NCBI GenBank assembly: GCA_023417955.1 | Contig: JAEZDW010000312.1 | Location: 1 to 5,413, forward strand | DNA length: 5,413 bases | Reading direction: 5' to 3' | Source of the DNA: Bacteroidota bacterium | GTDB lineage: Bacteria > Bacteroidota > Bacteroidia > Cytophagales > Cyclobacteriaceae | Shown here: positions 1-5,413 of the stretch, one piece after another | Layout: each line of letters begins with the position of its first letter | Numbering within the stretch: the stretch's first letter is position 1 | Program-made: the position numbers and the translations under genes | The notes under the pieces: generated by a model | The model's input: the letters and a program-made list of their open reading frames with translations, nothing else | Database searches by the model: none | Told to the model about the DNA's origin: nothing

Positions 1-1029
1 AGGGTCGGTAAGGTCATCGGCAGGTACGTAAACCGCCTGAACCGAGGTGATAGAACCATTCTTTGTAGAGGTGATTCGTTCCTGCATCGCACCCATTTCA
101 GTTGCGAGCGTAGGTTGGTAACCCACCGCCGAAGGCATCCGGCCAAGGAGGGCTGATACCTCTGAACCCGCCTGTGTGAAACGGAAGATGTTGTCGATAA
201 AGAAAAGAATGTCGCGTCCTTTGCCGGTACCGTCACCGTCGCGGAAATATTCAGCAACCGTTAGTCCTGACAATGCCACGCGTGCACGAGCTCCGGGAGG
301 TTCGTTCATCTGACCAAATACGAAGGTCGCTTTTGATTCTTTGAGGTCTTCTTCTTTTACTTTAGAAAGATCCCATCCACCTTCGTGAAGCGAGTGGAGG
401 AAGTCTTCGCCATAATTAACGATTCCAGCTTCAATCATTTCGCGAAGCAAGTCGTTTCCTTCACGTGTACGTTCACCCACACCGGCAAATACAGACAATC
501 CGGAATACGCTTTCGCGATGTTATTAATAAGCTCCTGGATCAAAACCGTCTTACCAACACCGGCACCACCAAACAATCCGATTTTACCACCCTTTGAGTA
601 GGGTTCGATGAGGTCGATAACTTTAATACCCGTGAACAAAACTTCGGTAGACGTCGAGAGATCTTCAAATGCCGGAGCGGAGCGGTGAATAGGAAGGGAA
701 CGATCGCCTTTGGGCTGCTTTATTCCGTCGATAGCTTCACCAATTACGTTGAAAAGGCGGCCTTTGATGTCGTCGCCAATAGGCATTTTAATGGCAGTAC
801 CGGTGTCGATCACCTTCATACCTCTAACCAGACCCTCGGTTCCTTCCATGGAAATCGTGCGGACACGATCCTCTCCAAGGTGCTGCTGGCATTCAAGGAC
901 TACTTTGGTGCCGTCAGCTTTAGTTACTTCAAGTGCGTCGAGAATGTTCGGTAATTTTGCCCCTTGCCCGTCGAACGCGACGTCCACAACCGGACCAATT
1001 ACCTGTGTGATCTTGCCAATATTTGCCAT
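1..1029 (-). CDS. atpD: F1F0 ATP synthase subunit beta, 3' end cut by window
   Basis: This is the catalytic beta subunit of the F1 sector of ATP synthase, which makes or hydrolyses ATP at the cytoplasmic face of the inner membrane. The visible 343 residues start MANIGKITQVIGPVVDV and end ADDLTDP at the window edge. The family is usually about 460-505 residues, so the C-terminal helical domain with the DELSEED-type loop lies outside. Visible in order are the N-terminal beta-barrel (about 1-80), the P-loop GGAGVGKT (154-161, bases 547-570), GERTREG with the catalytic Glu at about 186, the Walker B strand ILFFID with Asp at about 279, and GRMPSAVGYQPTLATEMG just before the edge. The ATG at 1027-1029 begins the conserved N-terminus. 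The leader is A-rich without a Shine-Dalgarno, which is common in Bacteroidota. A strong promoter lies just upstream. In many Bacteroidota atpD is followed by atpC apart from the other atp genes; whether that holds here cannot be seen. The reading frame is intact and identification is secure. Confidence 0.98.
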   Translation of the reverse strand, partial: MANIGKITQVIGPVVDVAFDGQGAKLPNILDALEVTKADGTKVVLECQQHLGEDRVRTISMEGTEGLVRGMKVIDTGTAIKMPIGDDIKGRLFNVIGEAIDGIKQPKGDRSLPIHRSAPAFEDLSTSTEVLFTGIKVIDLIEPYSKGGKIGLFGGAGVGKTVLIQELINNIAKAYSGLSVFAGVGERTREGNDLLREMIEAGIVNYGEDFLHSLHEGGWDLSKVKEEDLKESKATFVFGQMNEPPGARARVALSGLTVAEYFRDGDGTGKGRDILFFIDNIFRFTQAGSEVSALLGRMPSAVGYQPTLATEMGAMQERITSTKNGSITSVQAVYVPADDLTDP

Positions 1030-1068
1030 TGTATTTTTGTGTTTTGTACAGGGTCTGAAATTCGAGCG

Positions 1069-1099
1069 CAAAAGTAGAGTTTTCAGGACGAAGTACAAA
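1069..1099 (-). promoter_or_regulatory. Bacteroidota-type promoter for atpD
   Basis: On the minus strand a TTTG (-33 element, bases 1099-1096) is followed after exactly 19 bases by TACTTTTG (-7 element, bases 1076-1069). This fits the primary-sigma consensus known from Bacteroides and relatives (TTTG, 19-21 bases, TAnnTTTG) at every defined position. Transcription would be expected to start around 1062-1064, giving an atpD leader of roughly 33-35 bases. It is the only full match I found between genes. The position and direction fit atpD. Function is inferred from sequence only. Confidence 0.7.
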
Positions 1100-1147
1100 G
1101 GTTGCGGAAGGAATTATTATATGGAGATTTTGCGTTGATTATCAGAG

Positions 1148-1172
1148 TGTTGCGGGAGAATGGCCGGCAACA
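1148..1172 (-). other. Imperfect hairpin just after the kinase gene, possible weak 3' end structure
   Basis: TGTTGC at 1148-1153 is complementary to GCAACA at 1167-1172, and past one mismatch two further G-C pairs close a 7-base loop. In the minus-strand transcript this lies 5 bases past the kinase stop codon. No U-tract follows, so it is not a canonical intrinsic terminator. It could protect the 3' end of the kinase message or be incidental. A second copy of the left arm (see the repeat at 1167-1189) allows an alternative fold. Confidence 0.3.
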
Positions 1173-1189
1173 TTATGTTACGCAACATT
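1167..1189. repeat. Short direct repeat GCAACATT x2 spanning the kinase stop codon
   Basis: GCAACATT occurs at 1167-1174 and again at 1182-1189, 15 bases apart, with an inverted partner TGTTGC at 1148-1153. The second copy lies in the last codons of the kinase gene and the first lies just beyond its TAA (1178-1180). Either copy can pair with the inverted partner, giving two mutually exclusive stems. The repeats are short enough to be chance. Confidence 0.35.
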
Positions 1190-2398
1190 CAGTATAATTC
1201 TGAACGTCGTTCCTTCATTCTCCTCCGATGATTTTATGTAGATTTTGCCGTCGTGGTAGGTTTCGATGATTCGCTTTGCCAGCGTGAGGCCAAGGCCCCA
1301 GCCGCGCATTTTTGTCGTAAAACCAGGCCTGAATACGAGTTTCAGCTTGGAACGTGGAATGCCCTTCCCGGTGTCCGATACGTCAATAAATACCTTGCCC
1401 TCATTTCCACGCAGAATTTTGATCGCTATCGCACCCGTGTTGCCCATAGCATCGACCGCGTTTTTGCAGAGATTTTCAATCACCCATTCAAACAACGGCG
1501 CGTGAACGTTCGAGAAAATGTTGTCCGACAGACTAAAAACTTCGATTCTGACTTTTGCGGAGACACGTGGCCGTAAGTAATGGACAACATTTTGAACCAG
1601 CGTGACCACGTTCTCGCGTCGCAGCACCGGCACGGAACCAATACTTGAAAATCGTTCAGTGACCACCCGGAGTTTCTGAATGTCTTTTTCGAGTTCTTCA
1701 ATAAATCGCTTGCCCTTCATTTCGGGATCTTCACGCATGAATTCTATCCATGCCATGAGCGACGACAACGGCGTACCCAACTGGTGTGCAGTCTCCTTGG
1801 CGAGTCCGACCCAAACACGGTTCTGTTCGGCAGCTTTTGAGTAATTAAAAGCGAGGTAGGAAATGAATCCGAATATCGCGATGACCGACAATTGAATATA
1901 GGGATAGGCTATGAGTTGCGTGAGGAGGAATGAGTTCTTATAGTAAATGTATTGTTTGCCGAAAACCTCGTTCGTTGCAGGATCGCGCAGCATCACCTCG
2001 ATCGGATCGTACGTCTCACTCATTGTCTCGATTTCACCGGCAAGCCGCTCCTTTCTTTGTGATTCGTTCAATGATTCCGGAAGATCGATGTTGCGATAAG
2101 CAAGGACATTCCGGTTGGCGTCCGCCTGAATTATTGGTATCGAATTGTTCTGAAAAAGGATTTCCTGTGCAATGAAGTTGACGTTGGTATTTGTCTCCTC
2201 TTCGTTCGCAGTGTACTCTATCGCTTTTGCGTAAAGCTGAACCTGCTGCCGTTCACGAATCTTCAGTTGATTTACCAGCTCATTGGTATAATAGATTGAG
2301 CCGACACTGATGAGCACCGACACCACAAGCACAACCCATTTGAGATGGGTGTTGTTTTGGTAAAAACCCGTCGTCGGCACCGCAACCTTCTTGCTCAT
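1178..2398 (-). CDS. Membrane sensor histidine kinase, no adjacent response regulator
   Basis: This 406-residue protein has the layout of a two-component sensor. A short cytoplasmic N-terminus precedes a first membrane helix (about 21-40), an extracytoplasmic sensing region of roughly 115 residues with no domain I recognise (41-157), and a second hydrophobic stretch (about 158-185). The kinase core follows with almost no linker and no visible HAMP domain. The H-box is ETAHQLGTPLSSL with the phospho-acceptor at about His205. The ATPase part has the N-box VIENLCKNAVDAM (306-318), G1 DTGKG (342-346), an F-box around FRPGFTTK and G2 GWGLGL (366-371). All motifs needed for autophosphorylation are present, so it should be active. 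ATG at 2396-2398 is the only plausible start: an in-frame stop lies at 2405-2407 and the next Met is residue 126. No Shine-Dalgarno is visible. It lies 67 bases after the ABC permease, with a terminator-like hairpin between. The signal and partner regulator are unknown. Confidence 0.93.
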   Translation of the reverse strand: MSKKVAVPTTGFYQNNTHLKWVVLVVSVLISVGSIYYTNELVNQLKIRERQQVQLYAKAIEYTANEEETNTNVNFIAQEILFQNNSIPIIQADANRNVLAYRNIDLPESLNESQRKERLAGEIETMSETYDPIEVMLRDPATNEVFGKQYIYYKNSFLLTQLIAYPYIQLSVIAIFGFISYLAFNYSKAAEQNRVWVGLAKETAHQLGTPLSSLMAWIEFMREDPEMKGKRFIEELEKDIQKLRVVTERFSSIGSVPVLRRENVVTLVQNVVHYLRPRVSAKVRIEVFSLSDNIFSNVHAPLFEWVIENLCKNAVDAMGNTGAIAIKILRGNEGKVFIDVSDTGKGIPRSKLKLVFRPGFTTKMRGWGLGLTLAKRIIETYHDGKIYIKSSEENEGTTFRIILNVA

Positions 2399-2410
2399 AG
2401 GTGGTTAATT

Positions 2411-2443
2411 TAAACAAAAAACCGGATGGGATTCATCCGGTTT
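2411..2443 (-). terminator. Intrinsic terminator (or attenuator) between ABC permease and kinase
   Basis: A perfect 10-base-pair stem (AAACCGGATG at 2419-2428 with CATCCGGTTT at 2434-2443) closes a 5-base loop. Read on the minus strand, the stem runs into TTTTTTGTTTA, so it has the classic GC-containing stem plus U-tract of a Rho-independent terminator. It begins 22 bases after the permease stop codon and would end the ABC transcript. The kinase start follows only 17 bases beyond the U-tract and I find no full promoter match in the gap, so partial read-through (attenuation) is an alternative to complete termination. Confidence 0.85.
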
Positions 2444-2445
2444 CA

Positions 2446-2463
2446 GGTTCAGCAATTTGAACC
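2446..2463 (-). other. Small second hairpin upstream of the terminator
   Basis: GGTTCA (2446-2451) and TGAACC (2458-2463) form a 6-base-pair stem with a 6-base loop, starting right after the permease stop codon and immediately before the terminator stem. It overlaps an 8-base palindrome AACCGGTT (2460-2467) that covers part of the stop codon. It may just stabilise the 3' end, but the palindrome can also pair with one arm of the terminator (see findings). Confidence 0.35.
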
Positions 2464-2465
2464 GG

Positions 2466-3791
2466 TTAAACTTTCATCATAAACCACTTTGCAAGCACCT
2501 TGTAGTTTACTTTGCTGCCGTGCATTAAGATGCCAATACGGTATACCCGCGACGCGATCCATGTTGTGAAGAAAAATCCCAGGACGAGCAGAACCTGCGA
2601 CAAAATCAGCTGCCACAGTGGCGGGTCGAAGCCCAGTCGTCCAACCATGGCGATCGGCGAAGTAAAGGGAATAATACTAAACCAAAAACTTGCCGTACTG
2701 TGAGGATCTGTCAGAATAAAGAGGAACAAACCAAAATACGAGATGAGGAATGGCAGCATAATGGGAAACGTGAACTGTTGGGCTTCCTGCTGATTATCGA
2801 CAGCAGAGCCGACGGCGGCGAACAGTGCACCGTAAAGCAGGTACCCACCGAGGAAGTAAAACAGGAAGTTAAATGCAATCTTAAAAAGAGGCAGTTTATT
2901 AAAAGATGCGATTGCCTCGACAACCTTGTTATTTTGTTCTTTAATCTGTTCCTGACTTTCCGGATCCTGCATCTTCGTTACCTGTTCCATCGCCTGTTGC
3001 TGCGGCATTGAAACACCCAGTACCCCAAGCGTTGCTGAAGACAGGACTGAAATAAGAATGATCCATATCGCGAACTGCAATAATCCAACGGCTGCAATTC
3101 CAAGGATCTTACCTAACATCAGTTGAAACGGACGCACCGAAGAAATGATTACTTCGACAACCTTGCTGGTTTTTTCGTCGATGACGCCCAGCATGATTTG
3201 CATGCCGTAGACCAGAACGAATATGTAGATGAACATTCCGAGAATGAATCCCAATACGTAGAGTATTCCCGTATTGCTTTCTGTTTCGGTGCCGCTTTCA
3301 TCAACGTTCACGTTGCTGATGCTGATATTTGTTTTCAGGCTATTCAGGAATTCCCGGTCAATATTTGATTGCAGTAGTTTCAGATCACTGATTTTGCGCT
3401 CGACTATGCCGGTAATCTCTTCCATTTTCCGGATACTCGGGTTTTCCTTTGTGTATATGCGTATTCCTTCGGGCTTGAACAGATCGATATTCGGTATCCG
3501 AAGAATGCCGTAGTGGTCAGTTTCATTAAAAGCTTTTTTCACCTGTTCGAAGTCGCCGTTGACCTTTACGAATTTGTATCGTTCGTCGTCTTCGAGGTCG
3601 ATCTTGCCGCTTTCATCGTAGACTTCAATGACAGCAGCCTTGGCACCTTCTTCTTGTTTGACGAACACCAATATCATTACACCGAGTATCGCTGGAAAAA
3701 TCAACGGAACAAGGATGGTCGCAATCAGAAAAGATTTCTTCTGAACTCGGTTGAGAAATTCTCTCTTAAAAATCAGCCAGGTCTTATTCAT
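2466..3791 (-). CDS. ABC transporter permease, ABC-2/NatB-type exporter
   Basis: This 441-residue integral membrane protein should form the channel of a two-gene ABC exporter with the ATPase encoded just upstream. The N-terminus (IFKREFLNRVQKKSF) leads into a first membrane helix at about 22-44. A large extracytoplasmic domain of about 130 residues (45-173) follows, which is typical of the NatB/ABC2_membrane_3 type. Further helices lie at about 174-199, 227-256, 304-330, 340-361 and 392-414, with a weaker hydrophobic stretch at 370-385. Between helices 2 and 3 the family-typical cytoplasmic segment DEKTSKVVEVIISSVRPFQ (205-223) likely contacts the ATPase. A Gln/Glu-rich segment (263-292) lies in the second outer loop. 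The C-terminus has the typical SRVYRIGILMHG. The ATG (3789-3791) overlaps the ATPase 3' end by 8 bases, with GGAG six bases ahead, so translation is probably coupled. NatAB exports sodium in Bacillus, but substrates vary and cannot be assigned from sequence here. Confidence 0.93.
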   Translation of the reverse strand: MNKTWLIFKREFLNRVQKKSFLIATILVPLIFPAILGVMILVFVKQEEGAKAAVIEVYDESGKIDLEDDERYKFVKVNGDFEQVKKAFNETDHYGILRIPNIDLFKPEGIRIYTKENPSIRKMEEITGIVERKISDLKLLQSNIDREFLNSLKTNISISNVNVDESGTETESNTGILYVLGFILGMFIYIFVLVYGMQIMLGVIDEKTSKVVEVIISSVRPFQLMLGKILGIAAVGLLQFAIWIILISVLSSATLGVLGVSMPQQQAMEQVTKMQDPESQEQIKEQNNKVVEAIASFNKLPLFKIAFNFLFYFLGGYLLYGALFAAVGSAVDNQQEAQQFTFPIMLPFLISYFGLFLFILTDPHSTASFWFSIIPFTSPIAMVGRLGFDPPLWQLILSQVLLVLGFFFTTWIASRVYRIGILMHGSKVNYKVLAKWFMMKV

Positions 3792-4704
3792 GAGTTTCTC
3801 CTTTTACAAGCTGAATAAATATTTCACTCATAGTGGGCATCTTCTCGATGAACGTGTGTACTTCCGTTACTTCCGTGAGATCGCGGATCAGTTGATTCGG
3901 GTTCGTGTCCCCGTTCGTTTTCAGAATCGATTGATAGAAGTTTTCCTCCAGCAGTTTGCGTTGCGTAATCTCGAAGCGGTCGTCACGGACATTGAAAACA
4001 CCGCGGTGTTCTACAATGTATGTGTTGGAGCGAAACTGATCCTTCACCTGCTTCTTTGATCCTTCGAGAATCTTTGTCGACTTATTGATAAGGGCAATAT
4101 GATCGCAAAGGTCCTCAACAGTCTCCATGCGGTGGGTCGAAAAAATGATTGTGCTGCCCTTTTCCTTGAGTTCGAGAATCTCGCGCGTGATCAACTGCGC
4201 ATTTACCGGGTCGAACCCGGAAAATGGTTCGTCGAGTATAATAAGCTTGGGCTCGTGCATCACAGTACTGATGAACTGCACCTTTTGCGCCATCCCCTTG
4301 CTCAGGTCTTCGACCTTTTTGTTCCACCAGTCCGCGAGATCGAACTTCTTAATCCAGGTCTTACTTTTCTCCAATGCTGTCTTCCGGTCAAGACCCTTCA
4401 GTTCTGCGAAGTAGGTTAATTGTTCGCCGACTTTGAGTTTCTTGTACAGCCCCCTTTCCTCAGGTAGATAGCCAATCGTGCCGATGTGTTTTTGATCGAG
4501 CCGTTCACCGAAAATTGTGATCTCACCGGCGTCGGCATTTATGATCTGGTTGATGATTCGAATCAGGGTGGTTTTTCCTGCTCCGTTTGGGCCGAGGAGC
4601 CCGTAAATCGTTTTTTGCGGAATGGTGACGGAGACGTCGTTTAACGCAATGTGATGGGTATACCGCTTGGTAACGTTCCTGGCGAGTAAAGCTTCCACAG
4701 GCAA
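3784..4704 (-). CDS. ABC transporter ATP-binding protein, NatA-type
   Basis: This is the cytoplasmic ATPase that would drive the permease encoded directly after it. The 306 residues comprise one nucleotide-binding domain (about 1-215) and a C-terminal extension of about 90 residues like the DUF4162 region found in this subfamily. Visible motifs are Walker A GPNGAGKT (38-45), a Q-loop region GYLPEERGLY (78-87) with Glu where most ABC proteins have Gln, signature LSKGM (134-138), Walker B LIILDEP with catalytic Glu159, D-loop GFDP and the H-loop His191. The NatA/YhaQ branch, as I know it, shares the PEERGLY and LSKGM forms, so they should not mean inactivity. The frame has no ATG near its beginning: TTG at 4702-4704 and GTG at 4696-4698 are the candidates. 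An AGG about 10 bases ahead mildly favours TTG. The gene follows the toast-rack gene by 64 bases and overlaps the permease by 8, suggesting one transcript. I saw no full promoter match in the 64-base gap. Confidence 0.95.
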   Translation of the reverse strand: MPVEALLARNVTKRYTHHIALNDVSVTIPQKTIYGLLGPNGAGKTTLIRIINQIINADAGEITIFGERLDQKHIGTIGYLPEERGLYKKLKVGEQLTYFAELKGLDRKTALEKSKTWIKKFDLADWWNKKVEDLSKGMAQKVQFISTVMHEPKLIILDEPFSGFDPVNAQLITREILELKEKGSTIIFSTHRMETVEDLCDHIALINKSTKILEGSKKQVKDQFRSNTYIVEHRGVFNVRDDRFEITQRKLLEENFYQSILKTNGDTNPNQLIRDLTEVTEVHTFIEKMPTMSEIFIQLVKGETHE

Positions 4705-4768
4705 AAGTTTAAGACCTGAAATTAGTATCCAGATCGCCGGCGGAATTACAAAAAGCCGTAAAAACGCG

Positions 4769-5413
4769 CTAGTTTCTGGATTCCTTAAAGATGATGTTTC
4801 CTAATGAAACATCAAGGTCAAAGACGAGGGGATTTTGAGAATCTTGTGAGTAGGCTGCGTTCGCGAACGTGTTGGCGTTAACCTTTTTCAGATAGGTCGG
4901 CATTTTAACGGTACACAGCCAGGAGTCCTTGATCTTGACAAGCACCGGAATGTCCTGTGCGGGAAGTACGATTACCAGATTTCCCGCGCCGACACTGCCC
5001 TTCACGTGTGTCCCGACAAGCGGTTTGTTTGTGAAATCGAGAATCATGGTGCCGAATCCGACATCGGCCAGGAGGTTTCGCGTCCTGGCAAGACTCAGGT
5101 TCTTAACGTTAACGGATCCGACGTCTACCTTTACCGAAAAGGTGTCCATTTCCATTTGATTCTCCAGTGCAGAGAAGTAGCCTACAACGACATCGGCACT
5201 TGCCGTGTTTATTTTCAGTTTCTTGATCGACAATCCCGACAGGTCAACATTAGCGTTACCGATACCATAATCCAGTTCCAGGTAGTACGGCTTTTCTTCG
5301 GTCAGGTACATCTTCCAGATCTTGTTGCTTGAGGTATTTCTTGACGTGCCGAAGAAACGGGTTGAGATGGTTTGGCCGAAACTCTCGGCTTGCACTTCTT
5401 CAAGGTTCAAAGA
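4769..5413 (-). CDS. Toast-rack/DUF4097-like beta-repeat protein, 5' end cut by window
   Basis: The last 214 residues of a protein are visible and the frame is still open at the right edge. A TTG at 5408-5410 could be mistaken for the start, but the gene probably begins beyond the window. The sequence is a series of short beta strands with recurring Gly/Asp turns: LELDYGIGNANVDLSGLSIKKL (with the LSGL pattern typical of toast_rack_N and related domains), then INTASADVVV, DVGSVNVKNL, DVGFGTMILDF, SVGAGNLVIVLP and a final SLGNIIF. Such repeats fold as a stacked beta solenoid in the DUF4097/DUF2154/LiaF group. No membrane helix is present in the visible part; a signal peptide or membrane anchor could lie in the missing N-terminus. 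Proteins of this group are often envelope-associated, and LiaF-type members modulate sensor kinases, but a molecular role cannot be assigned. It ends with TAG 64 bases before the ABC ATPase, on the same strand. The fold call is from the repeat pattern only. Confidence 0.72.
   Translation of the reverse strand, partial: SLNLEEVQAESFGQTISTRFFGTSRNTSSNKIWKMYLTEEKPYYLELDYGIGNANVDLSGLSIKKLKINTASADVVVGYFSALENQMEMDTFSVKVDVGSVNVKNLSLARTRNLLADVGFGTMILDFTNKPLVGTHVKGSVGAGNLVIVLPAQDIPVLVKIKDSWLCTVKMPTYLKKVNANTFANAAYSQDSQNPLVFDLDVSLGNIIFKESRN

Noticed and set aside
685..1138. Two overlapping plus-strand open frames (685-954 and 710-1138)
   Set aside because: They lie mostly antisense to the first part of atpD, whose frame is fully conserved; the translations have no recognisable domain and the second runs over the atpD promoter.
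1253..1576. Plus-strand open frames over the kinase 3' half
   Set aside because: Antisense shadows of the conserved ATPase core of the histidine kinase; low-complexity translations without family features.
3513..4059. Plus-strand open frames across the ATPase/permease junction
   Set aside because: They are antisense to two well-supported genes and carry no recognisable motif.
4735..4742. Palindrome CGCCGGCG between toast-rack gene and ABC ATPase
   Set aside because: Only 8 bases, no U-tract and no flanking extension; not enough for a terminator or operator call.
4705..4768. Promoter for the ABC genes in the 64-base gap
   Set aside because: A TTTG is present in the minus strand, but the only -7-like sequences after it are either degenerate (TACTAATT) or spaced 24 bases away, outside the 19-21 range.
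5408..5410. TTG as the start codon of the toast-rack protein
   Set aside because: The frame is still open at the window edge and nothing resembling a signal peptide or ribosome-binding site can be seen, so it is most likely an internal Leu codon.
1..5413. tRNA, rRNA, CRISPR array, insertion sequence or prophage signs
   Set aside because: The window is almost fully occupied by intact same-strand protein genes; no repeat arrays, terminal inverted repeats, transposase motifs or cloverleaf-like segments were seen.

Overview
The window looks like a stretch of chromosome from a member of the Bacteroidota. Three things suggest this: the AtpD sequence is of the Bacteroidota kind; an intergenic sequence matches that phylum's distinctive promoter (TTTG, 19 bases, TAnnTTTG) exactly; and translation starts tend to be A-rich or lack a strong Shine-Dalgarno. 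A Cytophaga-like lineage is a guess from the style of the histidine kinase, not a demonstrated placement. Nothing points to a phage, plasmid, transposon or CRISPR locus.

All five genes lie on the minus strand, so the natural reading order is from high to low coordinates. From 5413 to 4769 is the 3' part of a gene for a beta-rich 'toast-rack' (LiaF/DUF4097-like) protein, whose start lies outside the window. After 64 bases comes an ABC ATPase of the NatA type (4704-3784), which overlaps by 8 bases with its multi-pass ABC-2/NatB-type permease (3791-2466). The permease is followed by a strong intrinsic-terminator-like hairpin (2416-2443). Only 17 bases after its U-tract, a membrane sensor histidine kinase begins (2398-1178). 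After a 148-base gap holding a good promoter, atpD (F1 ATP synthase beta subunit) starts at 1029 and runs off the left edge at residue 343.

Functionally there are two blocks. One is core energy metabolism: atpD has its own promoter, which fits the arrangement in which atpD (usually with atpC) forms a unit apart from the rest of the atp genes. The other is a putative envelope block: a toast-rack protein, a two-gene ABC exporter and a histidine kinase without a visible response regulator. This resembles in outline the combinations of toast-rack protein, sensor kinase and ABC exporter seen in envelope-stress systems, but shared function is an inference from proximity. The hairpin between permease and kinase could separate the two transcripts or act as an attenuator that sets the kinase level.

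Most of the window is ordinary housekeeping and transport sequence. I see no clear candidate for a wholly new system. The points most worth checking are the toast-rack/ABC/kinase cluster and the hairpin placed directly before the kinase start.
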